Source: Ilyonectria destructans (taxonomy: Eukaryota > Ascomycota > Sordariomycetes > Hypocreales > Nectriaceae). From it: a stretch of 64,000 nucleotides of DNA. The notes below the pieces were generated by a model. That model saw nothing but the letters and a program-made list of their open reading frames with translations. It was not told the origin of the DNA and made no database searches. The stretch lies in the NCBI GenBank assembly GCA_020740775.1, contig JAHEWK010000013.1, positions 744,001 through 808,000 on the forward strand, written 5' to 3'. Position numbers and translations under genes: made by a program. Below, piece by piece: positions 10,099-21,604 of the stretch (within the stretch, counting starts at the first letter, position 1; the number at the start of each line of letters is the position of its first letter).

Positions 10099-12890
10099 TT
10101 ACAAACCAAGCCATGTAACCTGTTCACCAACACTTATTGTCGCTTCTTCAACGGTATATCCGTTAACACTAACACGGTAGGCACCTGAGTTGAGTCGCCA
10201 CTTCTTCAACTGTGTATCCCAAGAGCTCAATGCCCGGCGTATGTTGATCTTAATCTTCTGCTCTGATGATGTTCCAGGCTCAAGCAAGATCTTGGAGAAA
10301 CCCTTCAGGATTTTGGGTGACTGCCCCGAAGCTCCGGCAGGCTGAACATATACTTGCACCACTTCGGCACCGGTCCTGGGACCTGTATTTGTAACCCTGA
10401 CGCTGATAACAGCTTCCGAATCTTCTTGTGCGGTATCGATATGACTCGGTTCGATAGCTAGATCGGAAAATTGGAAGACGGTGTAGGAGAGGCCATACCC
10501 AAAAGGGTAGCGAGGAGAGACAAGGTGTTGTTGGCATCTGTAGCCAAACTCGATGCCTTCCTGAAGAGCTATCTCGGGTTGGCCGTCGGGGTTCGTTGAT
10601 GCGGGAAAATTTCCGAAAGTAGCAACATCTTCCAACTGCATCGGCCATGTGGTCGCCAACTTGCCGCTGGGGTTGATCTTCCCGTAGAGAATATCAGCAA
10701 GTGAAAGACCTCCTTCCTGACCCAAGTAGTGCGCGTGGATGATGGCGTCCACTGACCCTACAAATGCGGACACATCGAAAGGGCCTCCACTGTAAAGCAC
10801 CACGACAGTCTTCTTGCTGGCAGCTGCCACAGCACGTATAAGGGCCTCTTGCATATTTGGCAGACTGATGTTCTCCATATCTGAACCTTCACCTTCATGC
10901 TGGCTGTTACGGCCTGCAAAGACAATAGAAACATCAGAGTTTCTCGCAAGTGAGACCGCTTCCGTGATTGCCTGGTCATCGGCATTTTCCGTCTGAAAAC
11001 ACAATTCCGTCATGTGCGGACTGGGTTCATTTGCCTTTTGAACTGTTGACTTCCAGGACTGCACCACAAGACGGATAGAGTATGACTGTCCTGAGCTCAT
11101 GGGGAATACGATTGACGTCTCTAATTTGTGTGGCGTAAAGAGGAATGTTTCAGCATTGCAGCTGGGTGACGGAGCCGAGAGAATCTAGATCATTGTCTAT
11201 TAGCGGAATGCGGTAAACCAGAAATTAAGGGGCTCTTACCTCGGATTCGTCGATGAACAGCTGGTATGCCCCTGTTGATCGAACACTTATTGAGTGATTA
11301 CCCGTCGATTCTGGGATAAGAGTGGTCTTGATTTCGTAGCGAAATCCACCAGATTCATCCAAACCAGGCGCAAGCCGTCCTAGCATCATGACCTGGGCTC
11401 GCCCCTGGAGTTCGGCGAAAACGGGCGTTGAAGGAGAAGAGTTGTTGTAGTAGGCGACGCTAACACCTTGTAGTCCATCAGGGGTTGAGATCCGGTCCGC
11501 TGGGATAGTTGGGAGAATCCTGTTGCAACGCACACCGCCTCCGTATCGAACTAGATGCGGATCGATGTGTGCGGCCTTGATGGCGTCAAAGGCATTTCGA
11601 ACATACTGAGGAGGTGCCAAAGAGCTGCCTCCGCCACCCACAGGAGTGTCAACAGCTGGCAGACCTATGACAGCCATTCTGCTTGGTGCTTTTGGATCAA
11701 GTGGCAGAACTGCGCCTTCATTCTTCAGTAGGAGGATGCCTTCTGCAGCAACTTGTCTGGCCACCGCCACTGAATCGTCCTGAGACAAGGGTGGCTTCGT
11801 GGACTGCTGCGTAACTTTATCAATCCACTCAAGCATCTTTGTTGCTCGTTGGTCAATCTGTTCCTCTGATACGAGTCCATCTCTGACAGCTTTCATCAAA
11901 CGCGGACCTCGGAAAATGGAAGGACCGGGCATCTCTAAATCCTGCCCTGCCAGGATAGATGGTACCGTTGAAACGGTTCCAAACCAATCTGACTGAATAG
12001 CGCCGTTGTATCCCCACTCACTACGTATGACTTCAGCCAGTAGTGGAGTTTCAGAGGTGTGAAAGTTTTCGACCTTGTTGTAGCTTGAGTGAACAGTCAG
12101 ACACATTGTGACCCATCGGATAGATGAATGATGGAGTGTAAAATGTGGTACTTACGAAGTCATGATCGCTACAGGGTTCGAGTGAACGAGCACTTCTTGA
12201 AATGCAGCCAGGTAAAGCTCCCGCAGAGCTTTGCCTCCGGATGGATCCAAAACATTATACGATCTTCGGTGGTTTTCGGCGTCGTTCGCAACGAAATGTT
12301 TCACGCAAGCACCTACTCCGTGACTCTGAATACCGTTGATTAAGGCCGCCCCAAGGCAGCCTGTAAGAAACGGATCCTCGCTAAAGTACTCGAAGTTACG
12401 GCCACAACGAGGGTCTCGGTGCAGATTCACCCCCGGGCCCATAATGGTTGCAACGTCTTTGGCCTTTGCTTGGCTACCAAGTGCCTCACCGAGACGGCGT
12501 ATCAGATCGATGTTCCATGTCGCGCCGAAGCAGGAAGTGCTTGGGAAGCAGACTGTCGTCGGGCCTCCTCCTGCCAGGACATCTACTACGGAATCGCCAG
12601 AGTCGATAGCCAGGGCATCTTTCACGCCGTTTACCCCCTCAGCCAGCTAAAATGGTATACCACTTAGTCAGTAAAGCCTAAAATTCCACAAAACATTCGG
12701 CTAAAATGACTATTACACTTACTTTCAAAGAAGGTATTCCAAGTCGAGGGATTGCCGCAGTCGTAGCAAATCCAGAGCCGGAAAGCAGACTTATCTTCTC
12801 CTCTAAGGACAACTGCCGTAATTGGGTTTGTATCTTTTCGGCATCGTGGACCATTGACACTCTGTCCATGAGAGGCGGGCTGAAAGGCAT
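10099..12890 (-). CDS. GH3 beta-glucosidase with PA14 domain
   Basis: Exons (minus strand): 12890-12723, 12646-12156, 12083-11240, 11184-10099; 862 aa. Glycoside hydrolase family 3 enzymes cleave terminal beta-glucose from cellobiose or aryl glucosides with retention. Order: GH3 N-domain (ATWN, GPGVNLHRDPRCGRNFEYFSED, KHFVANDAE), nucleophile Asp252 in QSDWFG, GH3 C-domain start (LLLKNEGAVLPL), PA14 insert (about 375-520), rest of the C-domain (FAGRNSQHEGEGSD with the acid/base region, YPFGYGLSYT), then a fibronectin-III-like domain. There is no signal peptide at MPFSPPLMDRV, so it is probably intracellular and acts on imported oligosaccharides. This matches the divergent sugar carrier sharing its 0.9-kb promoter. 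Phase is consistent at every junction. Confidence 0.93.
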
Positions 12891-13086
12891 GATATAGACA
12901 ATGTGACACTCGTTTGCGTTTGCTTAACAGTCGATGCAACGAATAGAAGAGCAGGTTTATTGAGGGACAGGAGGACTATATGGACGCTGAAATATTCATG
13001 AATACTCCGTACTCGCACTTGCATCCCTTTGACTGTCAGACTGTACCTAAGTACCAGCCCCCATTACGGGAGGGATATTACGCGCG

Positions 13087-13236
13087 TAGTTTTGAACCAC
13101 TTCCCGCTCCACATGAGACAAACCGGCGCACTAAGCGAGTGACCCTGCAATTCAAGATGGATACATGGACTTAAGACCCGGCAGCTGACTCACGGGATGG
13201 GGGCTCTTGCATGAGATGGGAAGTGGTTCAACACTA
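13087..13236. mobile_element. candidate TA-flanked MITE (about 146 bp)
   Basis: Left end GTTTTGAACCACTTCCC (13089-13105) and right end GTGTTGAACCACTTCCC on the other strand (13234-13218) are inverted repeats with 16 of 17 positions equal. Each is immediately flanked by TA (13087-13088 and 13235-13236), as expected for the target duplication of Tc1/mariner-type elements. The interior has no coding capacity. No transposase is in the window. Confidence 0.5.
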
Positions 13237-13277
13237 GACATTATGAGCCATAACCAGGCGCTATATCACCTAACTTA

Positions 13278-13302
13278 GTGTTGGACCACTTCCCGCCCCA
13301 CA
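13278..13302 (+). repeat. additional single end of the 13.1-kb element
   Basis: TA precedes GTGTTGGACCACTTCCC, one mismatch from the right end of the element at 13087-13236, followed by GCCCCACA. No matching inverted partner was found nearby. Confidence 0.45.
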
Positions 13303-13409
13303 AAGGCAAGCCTCCATGGGTCGGCTCAGCCAGCGACCTCCGAGAGGCTGTCTAGGGTTAACTAATGAGCCTAATGAGTCGCCACATTCCGGGATTGTAA
13401 CAAGTAGTA

Positions 13410-13437
13410 GTTGTGGTCGACCACTTCCCGCCCCACA
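13410..13437 (+). repeat. fourth CCACTTCCCGC copy with GTGGTCGACCAC palindrome
   Basis: CCACTTCCCGCCCCACA at 13421-13437 is identical to 13286-13302. Its left side forms a perfect 12-bp palindrome GTGGTCGACCAC (13413-13424). Confidence 0.5.
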
Positions 13438-13801
13438 CAGTTCCATGTCAAACCACCAGGGAAGACTCCATGAACCCCAGCCGTGCATGGCTGCCCCCAG
13501 CTTTTCCCCAGAATCCTTCAGAATCTTGCCCCATGAATCCGGGTTGGAGTGGAGGTATACGACAGCTAGCACCTAGAAACGGCCACTCGGTTGGAAATTA
13601 GGAACGTATTCGTCTTCCCTGCTCTAACTTCAAGCGGCCCTTGTCTGTGGCAATAAAACCATCGACGTTGATTGCGTTGGTGCGGTTTTGCTTGACACGC
13701 CCCAACAAATGACCTCCTGGTTTCCATAAATAACCACCGTTCTCGCTGTTCTGGAAAGACTCCTGGATGCTTGGAACCACTCTACTCAAGCTCAATCAGA
13801 C

Positions 13802-15613
13802 ATGGATAAATACGACGACAATAAGCCCTGTGCAGAGCATACAGAGGCCACCTTCGACGCGATGGGCCTCGGCCCTGCCGAAACCGAGATAGGTGCCCAG
13901 CTTCTCAGTTCCGAGCGCGACATGACACTCTGGCAGGCGTGCCGGGCGCAATGGCGCATGCTCTGTTACGGTAAGCATTTCCAATTTGAAGAGCCAGGAT
14001 GTGAAATGCTGAAACCTAGTGATCGAAACCAGCCTCTGCTGCGTTCCTTGTCGGAGCCTGCTTCGGATACGATGGCATCATTAACGGAGCATCAATCGCG
14101 ATGCCAGCCTTCACCCTATATTTTGGAGACACAACCCCCGACGGCCAAACGTACCTGCCATCTATATGGACTTCGCTGTGGACGGCCATGACCGGCCTAG
14201 CACAAGCTCTGGGTGGATTTGGGATTGGCTTCGTCATGGACCGTCTGGGCCGTAAGTGGACAGTGGTTGGCCTGGCAATATTTTCTGTCGCAGGTGTCGC
14301 GGTCCAATTCGCTGCAAATAGCCGAGGAACGTTGCTAGCTGGCAAAATGCTCAACGGCCTGGCAATCGGGGCTCTTTTTGCTGTTGCGACTGCCTGGGCA
14401 TCCGAGGTGAGTCTTGGTTTGTTACTGCATCAGTCCTATATGCACCCTTCTAGTTGTGCCACCGAGAACTTGTAACTAACACGCTGTTGTATTCCCCAGA
14501 TATCATCTGCTCGCCTACGTGGAATCATCCAGTCATCTTTGATTCTCTTCCAAACATGCATGCAGATGTTAGGACTCGGAATTATACGGGCGCTGATCGC
14601 CGACATGCGTCCTCGGGCCTTCAAGACCGCCTTTGCAATCCAGTGGCCCTTAGCTGCAGTACTTGTGTTGGTGTTTCCATTTGTTCCTGAGTAAGCATTA
14701 CACCTTGGCCCGACGGCAAAGTCTGAGAACACAATGTTGACGCGAGTATCATCATAGGTCTCCTGTATACCTGATCAATAAAGGCCGACTGGAAGAGGCC
14801 AAAAAGTCAATTACTACCATTTACGGCAACACCAATTCTATCGACGCTCGGTTCGCACACCTCGTCGGCATGATTCGACATGAGAATTCCGGCCATGAGG
14901 TCGCAGCTGGAGGATATCTTGACTGTTTCAAGGGAACCGACCTTCGGCGGACTCTCTCCGTCATCTTCATCATTTCGGGACTTAATGTTTGTGGCGCTCA
15001 GTTGCTGACGCAAAACATCTATTTCCTCCTTATCGCTGGCCTTCCTGTGGAACATACATTCGACATTGGCATCGGAGGCTTCGCTTTCTCCATTTGCCTT
15101 GTCATTGCAAGCTGGACAGTGTTAGAAAAAGTGGGACGCCGCGGCCTGTTTCTCTCCGGGCCTCTCGTCTCCGCCGTCTTACTTTTCGTCGTCGGTGGTC
15201 TCTATTACGTCTCCGGCATCGGGGCGGTTTGGGCCATCGCCGTCATGATGAACCTCCTGATTGCCTGGGGCGTGGTCACTTTCCTCTCAGCTGGTTGGGC
15301 GCTGACCGCCGAGCTGTCTACCTACCGACTGCGAGCCAAGACCCAATCGATAGCAGTTGTCTCCAACGCCATATTCCAATGGGTCTTCTCTTTCATTACG
15401 CCATATATCTACAACATTGACGCCGCAAATCTAGGTGCAAGAACGGGATTTGTGTACGGAGGCTTGGCAACTATCTATCTCGCGGCTGCCTTTTGGATCG
15501 TGCCTGAAACGAAGGGTCTCAGCGTCGCAGAAGTGGACTGGATGTTTGAGAATCAAGTACCCTCTCGTCGATTCCAGACCATGAAGGATCAGGCTCGAGC
15601 AGCTGCTGCGTGA
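13802..15613 (+). CDS. MFS sugar transporter
   Basis: Exons: 13802-13970, 14033-14406, 14500-14690, 14758-15613; 529 aa. Major facilitator of the sugar porter family, expected in the plasma membrane with 12 helices. Visible signatures are GACFGYDGIINGASI in helix 1, DRLGRKW between helices 2 and 3, the helix-4 region LAGKMLNGLAIG, ASEISSARLRG, KVGRRGL in the second half, and PETKGLSVAEVDWMF at the end. All four exons join in phase. It is divergent from the GH3 gene and probably supplies its beta-linked oligosaccharide or takes up its product; this is inference from context. The exact sugar is unknown. Confidence 0.92.
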
Positions 15614-16561
15614 GAGCACTGTGCGGGCAGGGACTAGATGCATTTTACCCCATGGTCATCATCCTTAGAACTTTGGCTTAGGCCCAAACCATGATAGCCC
15701 TGCCCCCTGTGTTTCTGGGGCTCAACAGGTCAATTGCATTATGAGTGCATTCATGCACGACTAAGGTGCCAAGGATTTCCTTTTCTAATCGTGACAGTTT
15801 CTGATGCTGTACCCGATATTACCAAGATTAAATTGATTCGGTGGCTTGTCCTACCATTCTAATAAACTCTTCTTAGTCTCGCAAATGAATAAGGCTATAG
15901 AATCTCGCTTTTTTATCAGCAGGGGCTGAGGCCTTGAATTCTCCGTTTAACTAAGCGCATGGGATGAAAGTGTGCCATCATCACGACCCAATCTCTGAGT
16001 CTGGTTAAGCATGGTCATAGAGAAACACAACAGCCAAGGGCCGGTCCAGGTGGGTTCAGCTACTCTACTTGTCTAATTAGCCTTGTGTCCAGGTTCCCTC
16101 TCCTTCAAGAGATCTTAAGATACGGTTGTTCCTCGAAAGTTGAGTCAGGGAAGCATAGCGATTGGAGCGGCTATCACACAGAGTGGACGTGGGGCCGTAT
16201 CATAGAGACGGCCCCACCAGGGTTTCGGGACCACATGGTGGGGAGGACAAATGATGGGGTAATTGACGCTTGGCCGCCTTTCACAACAAAGAATTCACAT
16301 TCATCCTGGTCATGGAGCCTGGTGTCTATTTAAACAAAGGTCCGACAAGTGAAGTGAGACAGGGTTCTGCCCTGAATATAACCCTCAGTAATAAGGGCAA
16401 GGCCATAAAGCTCGCATACGCCAGATTGTTGTTCTGAGTGCGTAGAGGCTCAGAGCCATACTATCCGCAGCAGCGGCAAAATGCCCATTATTCTGACGAA
16501 TAATGTAAATTAGAAGATATTCCAATTCTGTTATATATTTTGAACCCGTATACTTAAACCT
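15614..16561. other. intergenic, convergent 3' ends
   Basis: 948 bp between the sugar carrier and the regulator gene, which end toward each other. No gene or clear repeat seen. Confidence 0.45.
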
Positions 16562-19500
16562 TCAATAAGCTAGGTTACTTATAGCAATTAAACCCGCCTC
16601 TCCAAGGTCTGTAATAAGCTGAATCAGGTTCTCTACCAGAGGTGGTATTGAAGCACTACCTGTCTGCTGCTCTATATTGTTTTGCAGTATACCCAATACA
16701 ACCCCCATAAGAGCCACGGGGTCAGACAGAGATGCGGTTCCGGTGGATGACACTTCAGCACTCTGTCGGTAGCCTACGCTGGGAGCACCGCGGCCAAGTG
16801 CAATAAAACGTCCAACATCGCCTGTGTCAGGTCCATCTAGCCACATGGTGGTGGCAGGTGAGTTTAAATGTGTTCTCTGTGCATCACTCCCTCGTGACTC
16901 ATTCTTCAGAGAGATGAGCCCATACGCCCAGCATGTCAGGCCAGCGTGATAGACGGCAATTGCTTGAAAGTTTCTTAGCTGTCGGGTAGGGAATGCTTTT
17001 GCAGCGCGGAGCACCTGGCCTGCACCCCAGATCGCATGCCGAGCACTCGGAAGCATTGCCCACTCCTGCAAGAGCGGGAGCACACGGCGGGCCTCCTCTA
17101 AATCTTCTTTACCTGCAAACAACTGGACCTTTTCGAGAGATACGTGGAGGTATATCGTGAGCAACCCCAACATCAGGTAAACTTCGGGCGTCTGAGCTTC
17201 TTCAACTTCTGTCACGGCCATACGCAAGCTATCGAGTGCCTGACAGAGGTCTTGGTGGAGCGTTGCAGCGGCGCTGCTATGGCTGAGGCGACTGCAGAGA
17301 ACGGACGTAAGTTGGGTGCATTCCCAAATCATGCCCCACAAGCCATGGAGCACAATCAGTGTAGAGAGGCGCAAGTCGTAGCAATTCGGTAGAGAAGAGA
17401 TTTCCAGTGGCTTTTGTAGAAGGCTCACCATGGAAGGGTTGACTTGTTCAACCGGTCGGATGGGGTGCTTCAGATAGATACTCTTCCACTGCTCGGCGTC
17501 CTCCGCGGTCCAAAGTTCGTTCGATTCAGGCAAGGGCAGTAGCATTTCGGCATAGGATATCTGAGGACTGACAAGCAAGGCCATTGAAAGCTGCTGATCC
17601 AACAGGAAGGCGTAGAACGACAATCGCTTGTATGACTCTTTTTGCACCCAGGTGATCCATTTTTGGTGAAGTACCGCTCCGGAATCCTGGGACAAAGGGG
17701 TGGGGACAGGCTTTTGGCATTTCTGGAATCTTCCACTGCGACGTAGCATCTGTAATGTGAGAGAAAGGCCGTCAGTATGCGAGACCCGTCATGGTTGCGG
17801 ACTGCGCTCTTGACTTGCCGTGAACAATGCATGCGTCTGGCTCTCGGCGATTTCCATCTTGCGCTTGCTTCCGCTCCAAAGAGCAATCTCAATCTCGAAC
17901 ATCAGAGTTTGCAGGAGCCACAATTCCCTTGTGAGGGCATTCGACTTCTCGCATCGCTTTTGAACCACCAAACTGAGAGCCTCTTGGATTGCGAGACCGA
18001 ATTCCTGCAACGACCTACTATCCGACAGGACCGCACCGGCGGCGATGACCGCACCAAGAAGCTCTGGCCTCTCTCTGTTCGGACAGAAAGTCGGCGCATG
18101 GACGAAAGTCGCGGACATGATGCGGTTTTGGGTCATGTAGTTTTGAACCAGCTTACCTAAAAGCTGGCGTGGAGGAAAGGCAGCAGCAATAGCAGCGCCT
18201 TTCTCAGTATCGCAGGTGCTCAGTATCACCGCTAACAGCCTATTACTAGCGGTTGCAGTCAAGGGCTCGCTCAGAACTCGATGCTCCTGAGACAAGCGAT
18301 TATATGAAGCTTCAGCTTCCTCTGCCCCGACGGATAGCTGGTTCATGTGTGTTGCAGTGTTGTCTTGCTGATTCGGCAGCCACCGTGACAGCGATGACTT
18401 TTGAAATGCTTCAACACCTACACCCGCTTGCCGTTTCGGTATGACACGGTTGGGAGCCAGTTGTCCCGATTTCCGTAAGTGTTCTTCGGCCAGGTGCACC
18501 TCCGAAAGATGCGGCTGCTGTTGAGGCGAATGATGTGCGTGCAGACTATCGATCCATGGCCACTGAATATCTGAGCCACCCCTGAATGAAGTCCTCGGCC
18601 AATCAAGCTCAGCATTGCCATCCATGTTGAAGTCAAGCACATTCCAGGGGCGAAAGTCCGGGTTTGACCAGCTTGCTTCGCCGTTCGTGCCTGTGGTGCC
18701 CGTATCTGGAGTTGCCATTACGTCGCGAAGAAAGTCGGAAAACTGGTTATCTGAGAGGGGCGTAATATCCCAATCCGTGGTGCCCTCCAACGATGAATAC
18801 GAGTCTTTGGCCAGATGCTCTGCAAACCAATGATAAGCAATAGGAATATGACGGGGGTACAGGGGCTATCCGACCTGGCGCATTATTTGAACCTGCTGCT
18901 GAGGGAGCCAGTGACTGGGAAGCTCTTGAGTGCTCCAAAATCCCTGGAGGTTCTTGGTCTGCGAGTCCGCATAGAGCAAGCTGCGTGGGTTCTTGCGCTG
19001 CATTTATGGAATGTCAGGATATTGGTCGAGGAATAGGGAGCGAGTATCTCTCTGAAACACTTACGTTTCCTTGGTGTCGGACCTTTAGTCGCTGTCCGGG
19101 TGGCTTGAAGTTGGCGAGAGAATTCACACCGAATCTGAAGCTGCCGGCATCGCATGCACGGCTTGTCATGGTCACACCTGACCTTTGCAGTGGCACAGGC
19201 TTGACAGGCCTCCGAGACTCTGCTCTCCCGCGGCTGGTACGGACCAATGAGCCTTGGTTTCTTTGCGTTGCTCCTGTCTTGTTCGTGCAGCTGCATATGT
19301 CGCTTGAGGAGATCCCTGGACAGCTTGTCAGCATGGATAGTGGACACGTTGATATCACAGGGACGAAACTGCGGCGGGGATCTAATTACGCTCTCCCGAA
19401 ACATTTGTGGCACGTCTGGCACTGGAAGGGCCGTTCCTGAAGGTCTAGACGTCAAGGTCAGCATCGACCAGCTTGATGTTAATGACGAGCCTGGGCGTGG

Positions 19501-19629
19501 GTTCATACGCGATCGGACATGACGCGCAAGATGGTCCACGCGGGTGTAAGTTCGCTGACACTGGGTACACTGATAGCGACCGGCTCCTGAAGGTTGGGCC
19601 TCGTATGATGGCTTGCGAGATGAATCCAT
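16562..19629 (-). CDS. C2H2 + Zn2Cys6 transcription factor with fungal_trans domain
   Basis: Exons (minus): 19629-19509, 19444-19390, 19315-19065, 18997-18875, 18819-17819, 17749-16562; 912 aa. Nuclear regulator with three DNA-binding units. Finger 1 has C21, C24, H37, H41. Finger 2 (about 47-69) has C49, C52, H65, H69. The Zn2Cys6 cluster is perfect (C96, C99, C106, C112, C115, C122). The rest is a fungal-specific transcription factor domain (about 250-800, including ALWSGSKRKMEIAES). Two small introns interrupt the fingers: the His41 codon is split across intron 1 and finger 2 is split across intron 2, so the short exon 2 (55 nt) is essential. The last intron needs a GC donor. It sits between the sugar carrier and the FAD monooxygenase and may control either neighbour; its target is unknown. 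Confidence 0.88.
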
Positions 19630-20148
19630 CGTGACGTCGATTGTCTGAGGCCGCGCAAAGGACTCGGGAGTTTTCTTTTGCTCTCCCTTGTTATGTACGC
19701 TACTCTTATTAGAATTCTACATCACCCCGCACTCGGAAGGTGGGGGAGTACGACAGTGGGGTCAGCCCCGGAGCGGACCTAGAAGTGGGGGAGACCAGCG
19801 GAGCCGGGAACGCGGCCACTGTAATTTTTATAGGGGACCCCACTGCTAATTTAGCTACTGCTGAATACCACTTTTCTCATCTCACTGCACATGACCCTTT
19901 GTGAACGACCTTCAAATTCTTTTGTCGTGGAGGGATTGCAGTGCTGAGGGTATAGTGGTCGGAACTGGTGGCTAGGTAGTCTTCCACTGTGGCCTCGGCG
20001 AAAGGGATATTGGAGAAAGCGAGGTCGGTTGTATTTCCGTGCTTGCTAGTAGGCGCACCGTAGTCGTGCACTCGAATAAGCAATGCACGCATACAGGTCT
20101 AGGTTACGCGATATCTTGCTAAATACCCAACCCTTTTCCAAATTCACC
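19630..20148. promoter_or_regulatory. promoter of the C2H2/Zn2Cys6 regulator
   Basis: 519 bp from the regulator start to the 3' end of the monooxygenase. It is GC-rich with clustered GTGGGG and CCCC tracts and the inverted repeat listed separately. Confidence 0.4.
19754..19845. repeat. inverted repeat in regulator promoter
   Basis: CAGTGGGGTC at 19754-19763 is repeated exactly in inverse at 19836-19845, 92 bp end to end. Between them are CAGCCCCGGAGC and AGAAGTGGGGGAG. It could be a small element or paired sites for a GTGGGG-binding factor. No clear target duplication is visible. Confidence 0.45.
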
Positions 20149-21604
20149 CTAGATATTTGCTCGTTCAGTCTTAACAATCAGACGCTGTCTCAGATCATCT
20201 AGGGCTTCCCCGATAGCATCTTCAATACTGAAGTCCCAAATGACAGCCAAAGTTTCCCTCAGCTCTTGAGCCATCTTCTGAATATCGTTTCCGACCTCTG
20301 TTCGGAGCTCGAATAAGTCGCCTGCCCGTCTGGACTTCTGGATGACCCACTGCGACCTCTTTCGTCTACTCGCGTCGAACGCAGCAAATGCAGCTTGAAT
20401 ATCAGTGCTTGTTTGCACTTTGTCGTCGGCCAGAAGCGATGCAAGCACAGCAGCATCCTCGAAACATAATCCTGCGCCTGCGCCATGGTGCGGTGTGGTC
20501 GCGTGGGCTGCATCCCCAATGATGCACATTCGACCCTTGGCAAAAGTCGGGACAGGGTAGTCTCCCAGGTCGAACATGGCCCACTGCTCCCCGTTAAAAT
20601 CTGATCATACAAGCTGGGGAGTTTTCTTGGGAAGGGGGTTGGAGGTCGGCTCACGCGGTCCAGATTTTTAACCATCTCCATGAATCTCAGCAGCATCGGT
20701 CTGAAGCCCTTGAAATCCTCCAACATATCCCCTTTCTGAGCAGGAAGAGTCAACTGATTCTCGCTCGGCCAGTCACTGGTGCTTGAGCGGTAGGCAACGA
20801 CGTTGCAGATAGTTCCGTGGGCAACCGGATACGTCAACAAATGCTTATCTTTACCCATCTAATCAGTTGGTTAGTTTCCCTGGAGGAACCTTTTTCGACA
20901 GCAGGCAACCCCCGAAATGTTGGATGACTGACCCAAATAGTGGCGTTGACAGCTCTTTCCTCTCCCAGTACCTCCACCGCCTGATCCATCGGAACCATTC
21001 CTCTGTATGCGTACTTGTACGAATAGGAACACTTTGCGGATGGATCACTGGGGCCAACGATAATCTCGCGCATCCGAGATTTGATTCCATCACACCCAAT
21101 AACAGCGTCAGCTTCGGCTACGGTGCCGTCGCGAAAGACCATTCGCAATTTGCCCGAGCCGTGGCCCTGTGGTTCCTCGATGCGCTCCAACTGCTTGTTA
21201 AAGCGAGTCACATCATTCGGCAAAAGCTCCAATAATTCATTCACTAAATGGCCACGGTGACAGCCCCGCAACCCCACGGAGTTATTGATGTTGAATCGAG
21301 GTGTGAGGTCGGCCGTGTCATCCATCCCGTCGAGGAATTCGAACACGATACCCTTCTTGGACTCCCACATGTTGCCACTGACCACCTTGTCGAAGGCCCT
21401 GGATACGCTCGGATCGCACACAGCCATGGTGCGAAGTGCATTAGGACTGATCCCAAGACCAGCTCCAACCTCGCCAAACGTGTGGGATTTCTCGTAGATG
21501 ACGCAGGGAACATTTCGTTTGAGAAGGGAGATTGCGAGAGTTATTCCCGCGATGCCACCGCCGATAATGGCAACTTCAAAAGGTTTTCCTGGGTTCTGAG
21601 GCAT
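20149..21604 (-). CDS. FAD-dependent aromatic monooxygenase (salicylate hydroxylase-like)
   Basis: Exons (minus): 21604-20933, 20858-20655, 20583-20149; 436 aa, normal for the group. Group A flavin monooxygenase that hydroxylates aromatic acids with NAD(P)H and O2. Motifs: N-terminal Rossmann GGGIAG (residues 15-20), the DG motif in VIGCDGIKSRMRE, and the second FAD motif IGDAAHATTPHHGAGAG (GD at about 315-316). No signal peptide or membrane segment, so it is probably soluble. Introns are phase 0 at both junctions. The substrate is not determined; salicylate or a related hydroxybenzoate is the family default. Confidence 0.9.

Larger units (their letters stand above)
12891..13801. promoter_or_regulatory. 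shared divergent promoter, beta-glucosidase / sugar carrier
   Basis: 911 bp between two divergent genes of probable joint function. It holds four copies of a CCACTTCCC core: three with GC following (13097, 13286, 13421) and one inverted with AT following (13226 to 13216). The reverse complement of the longer copies contains GTGGGG, which fits the fungal carbon-catabolite repressor consensus SYGGRG. The copies also behave like transposon ends (see the element at 13087-13236), so regulation is inference. Confidence 0.5.
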
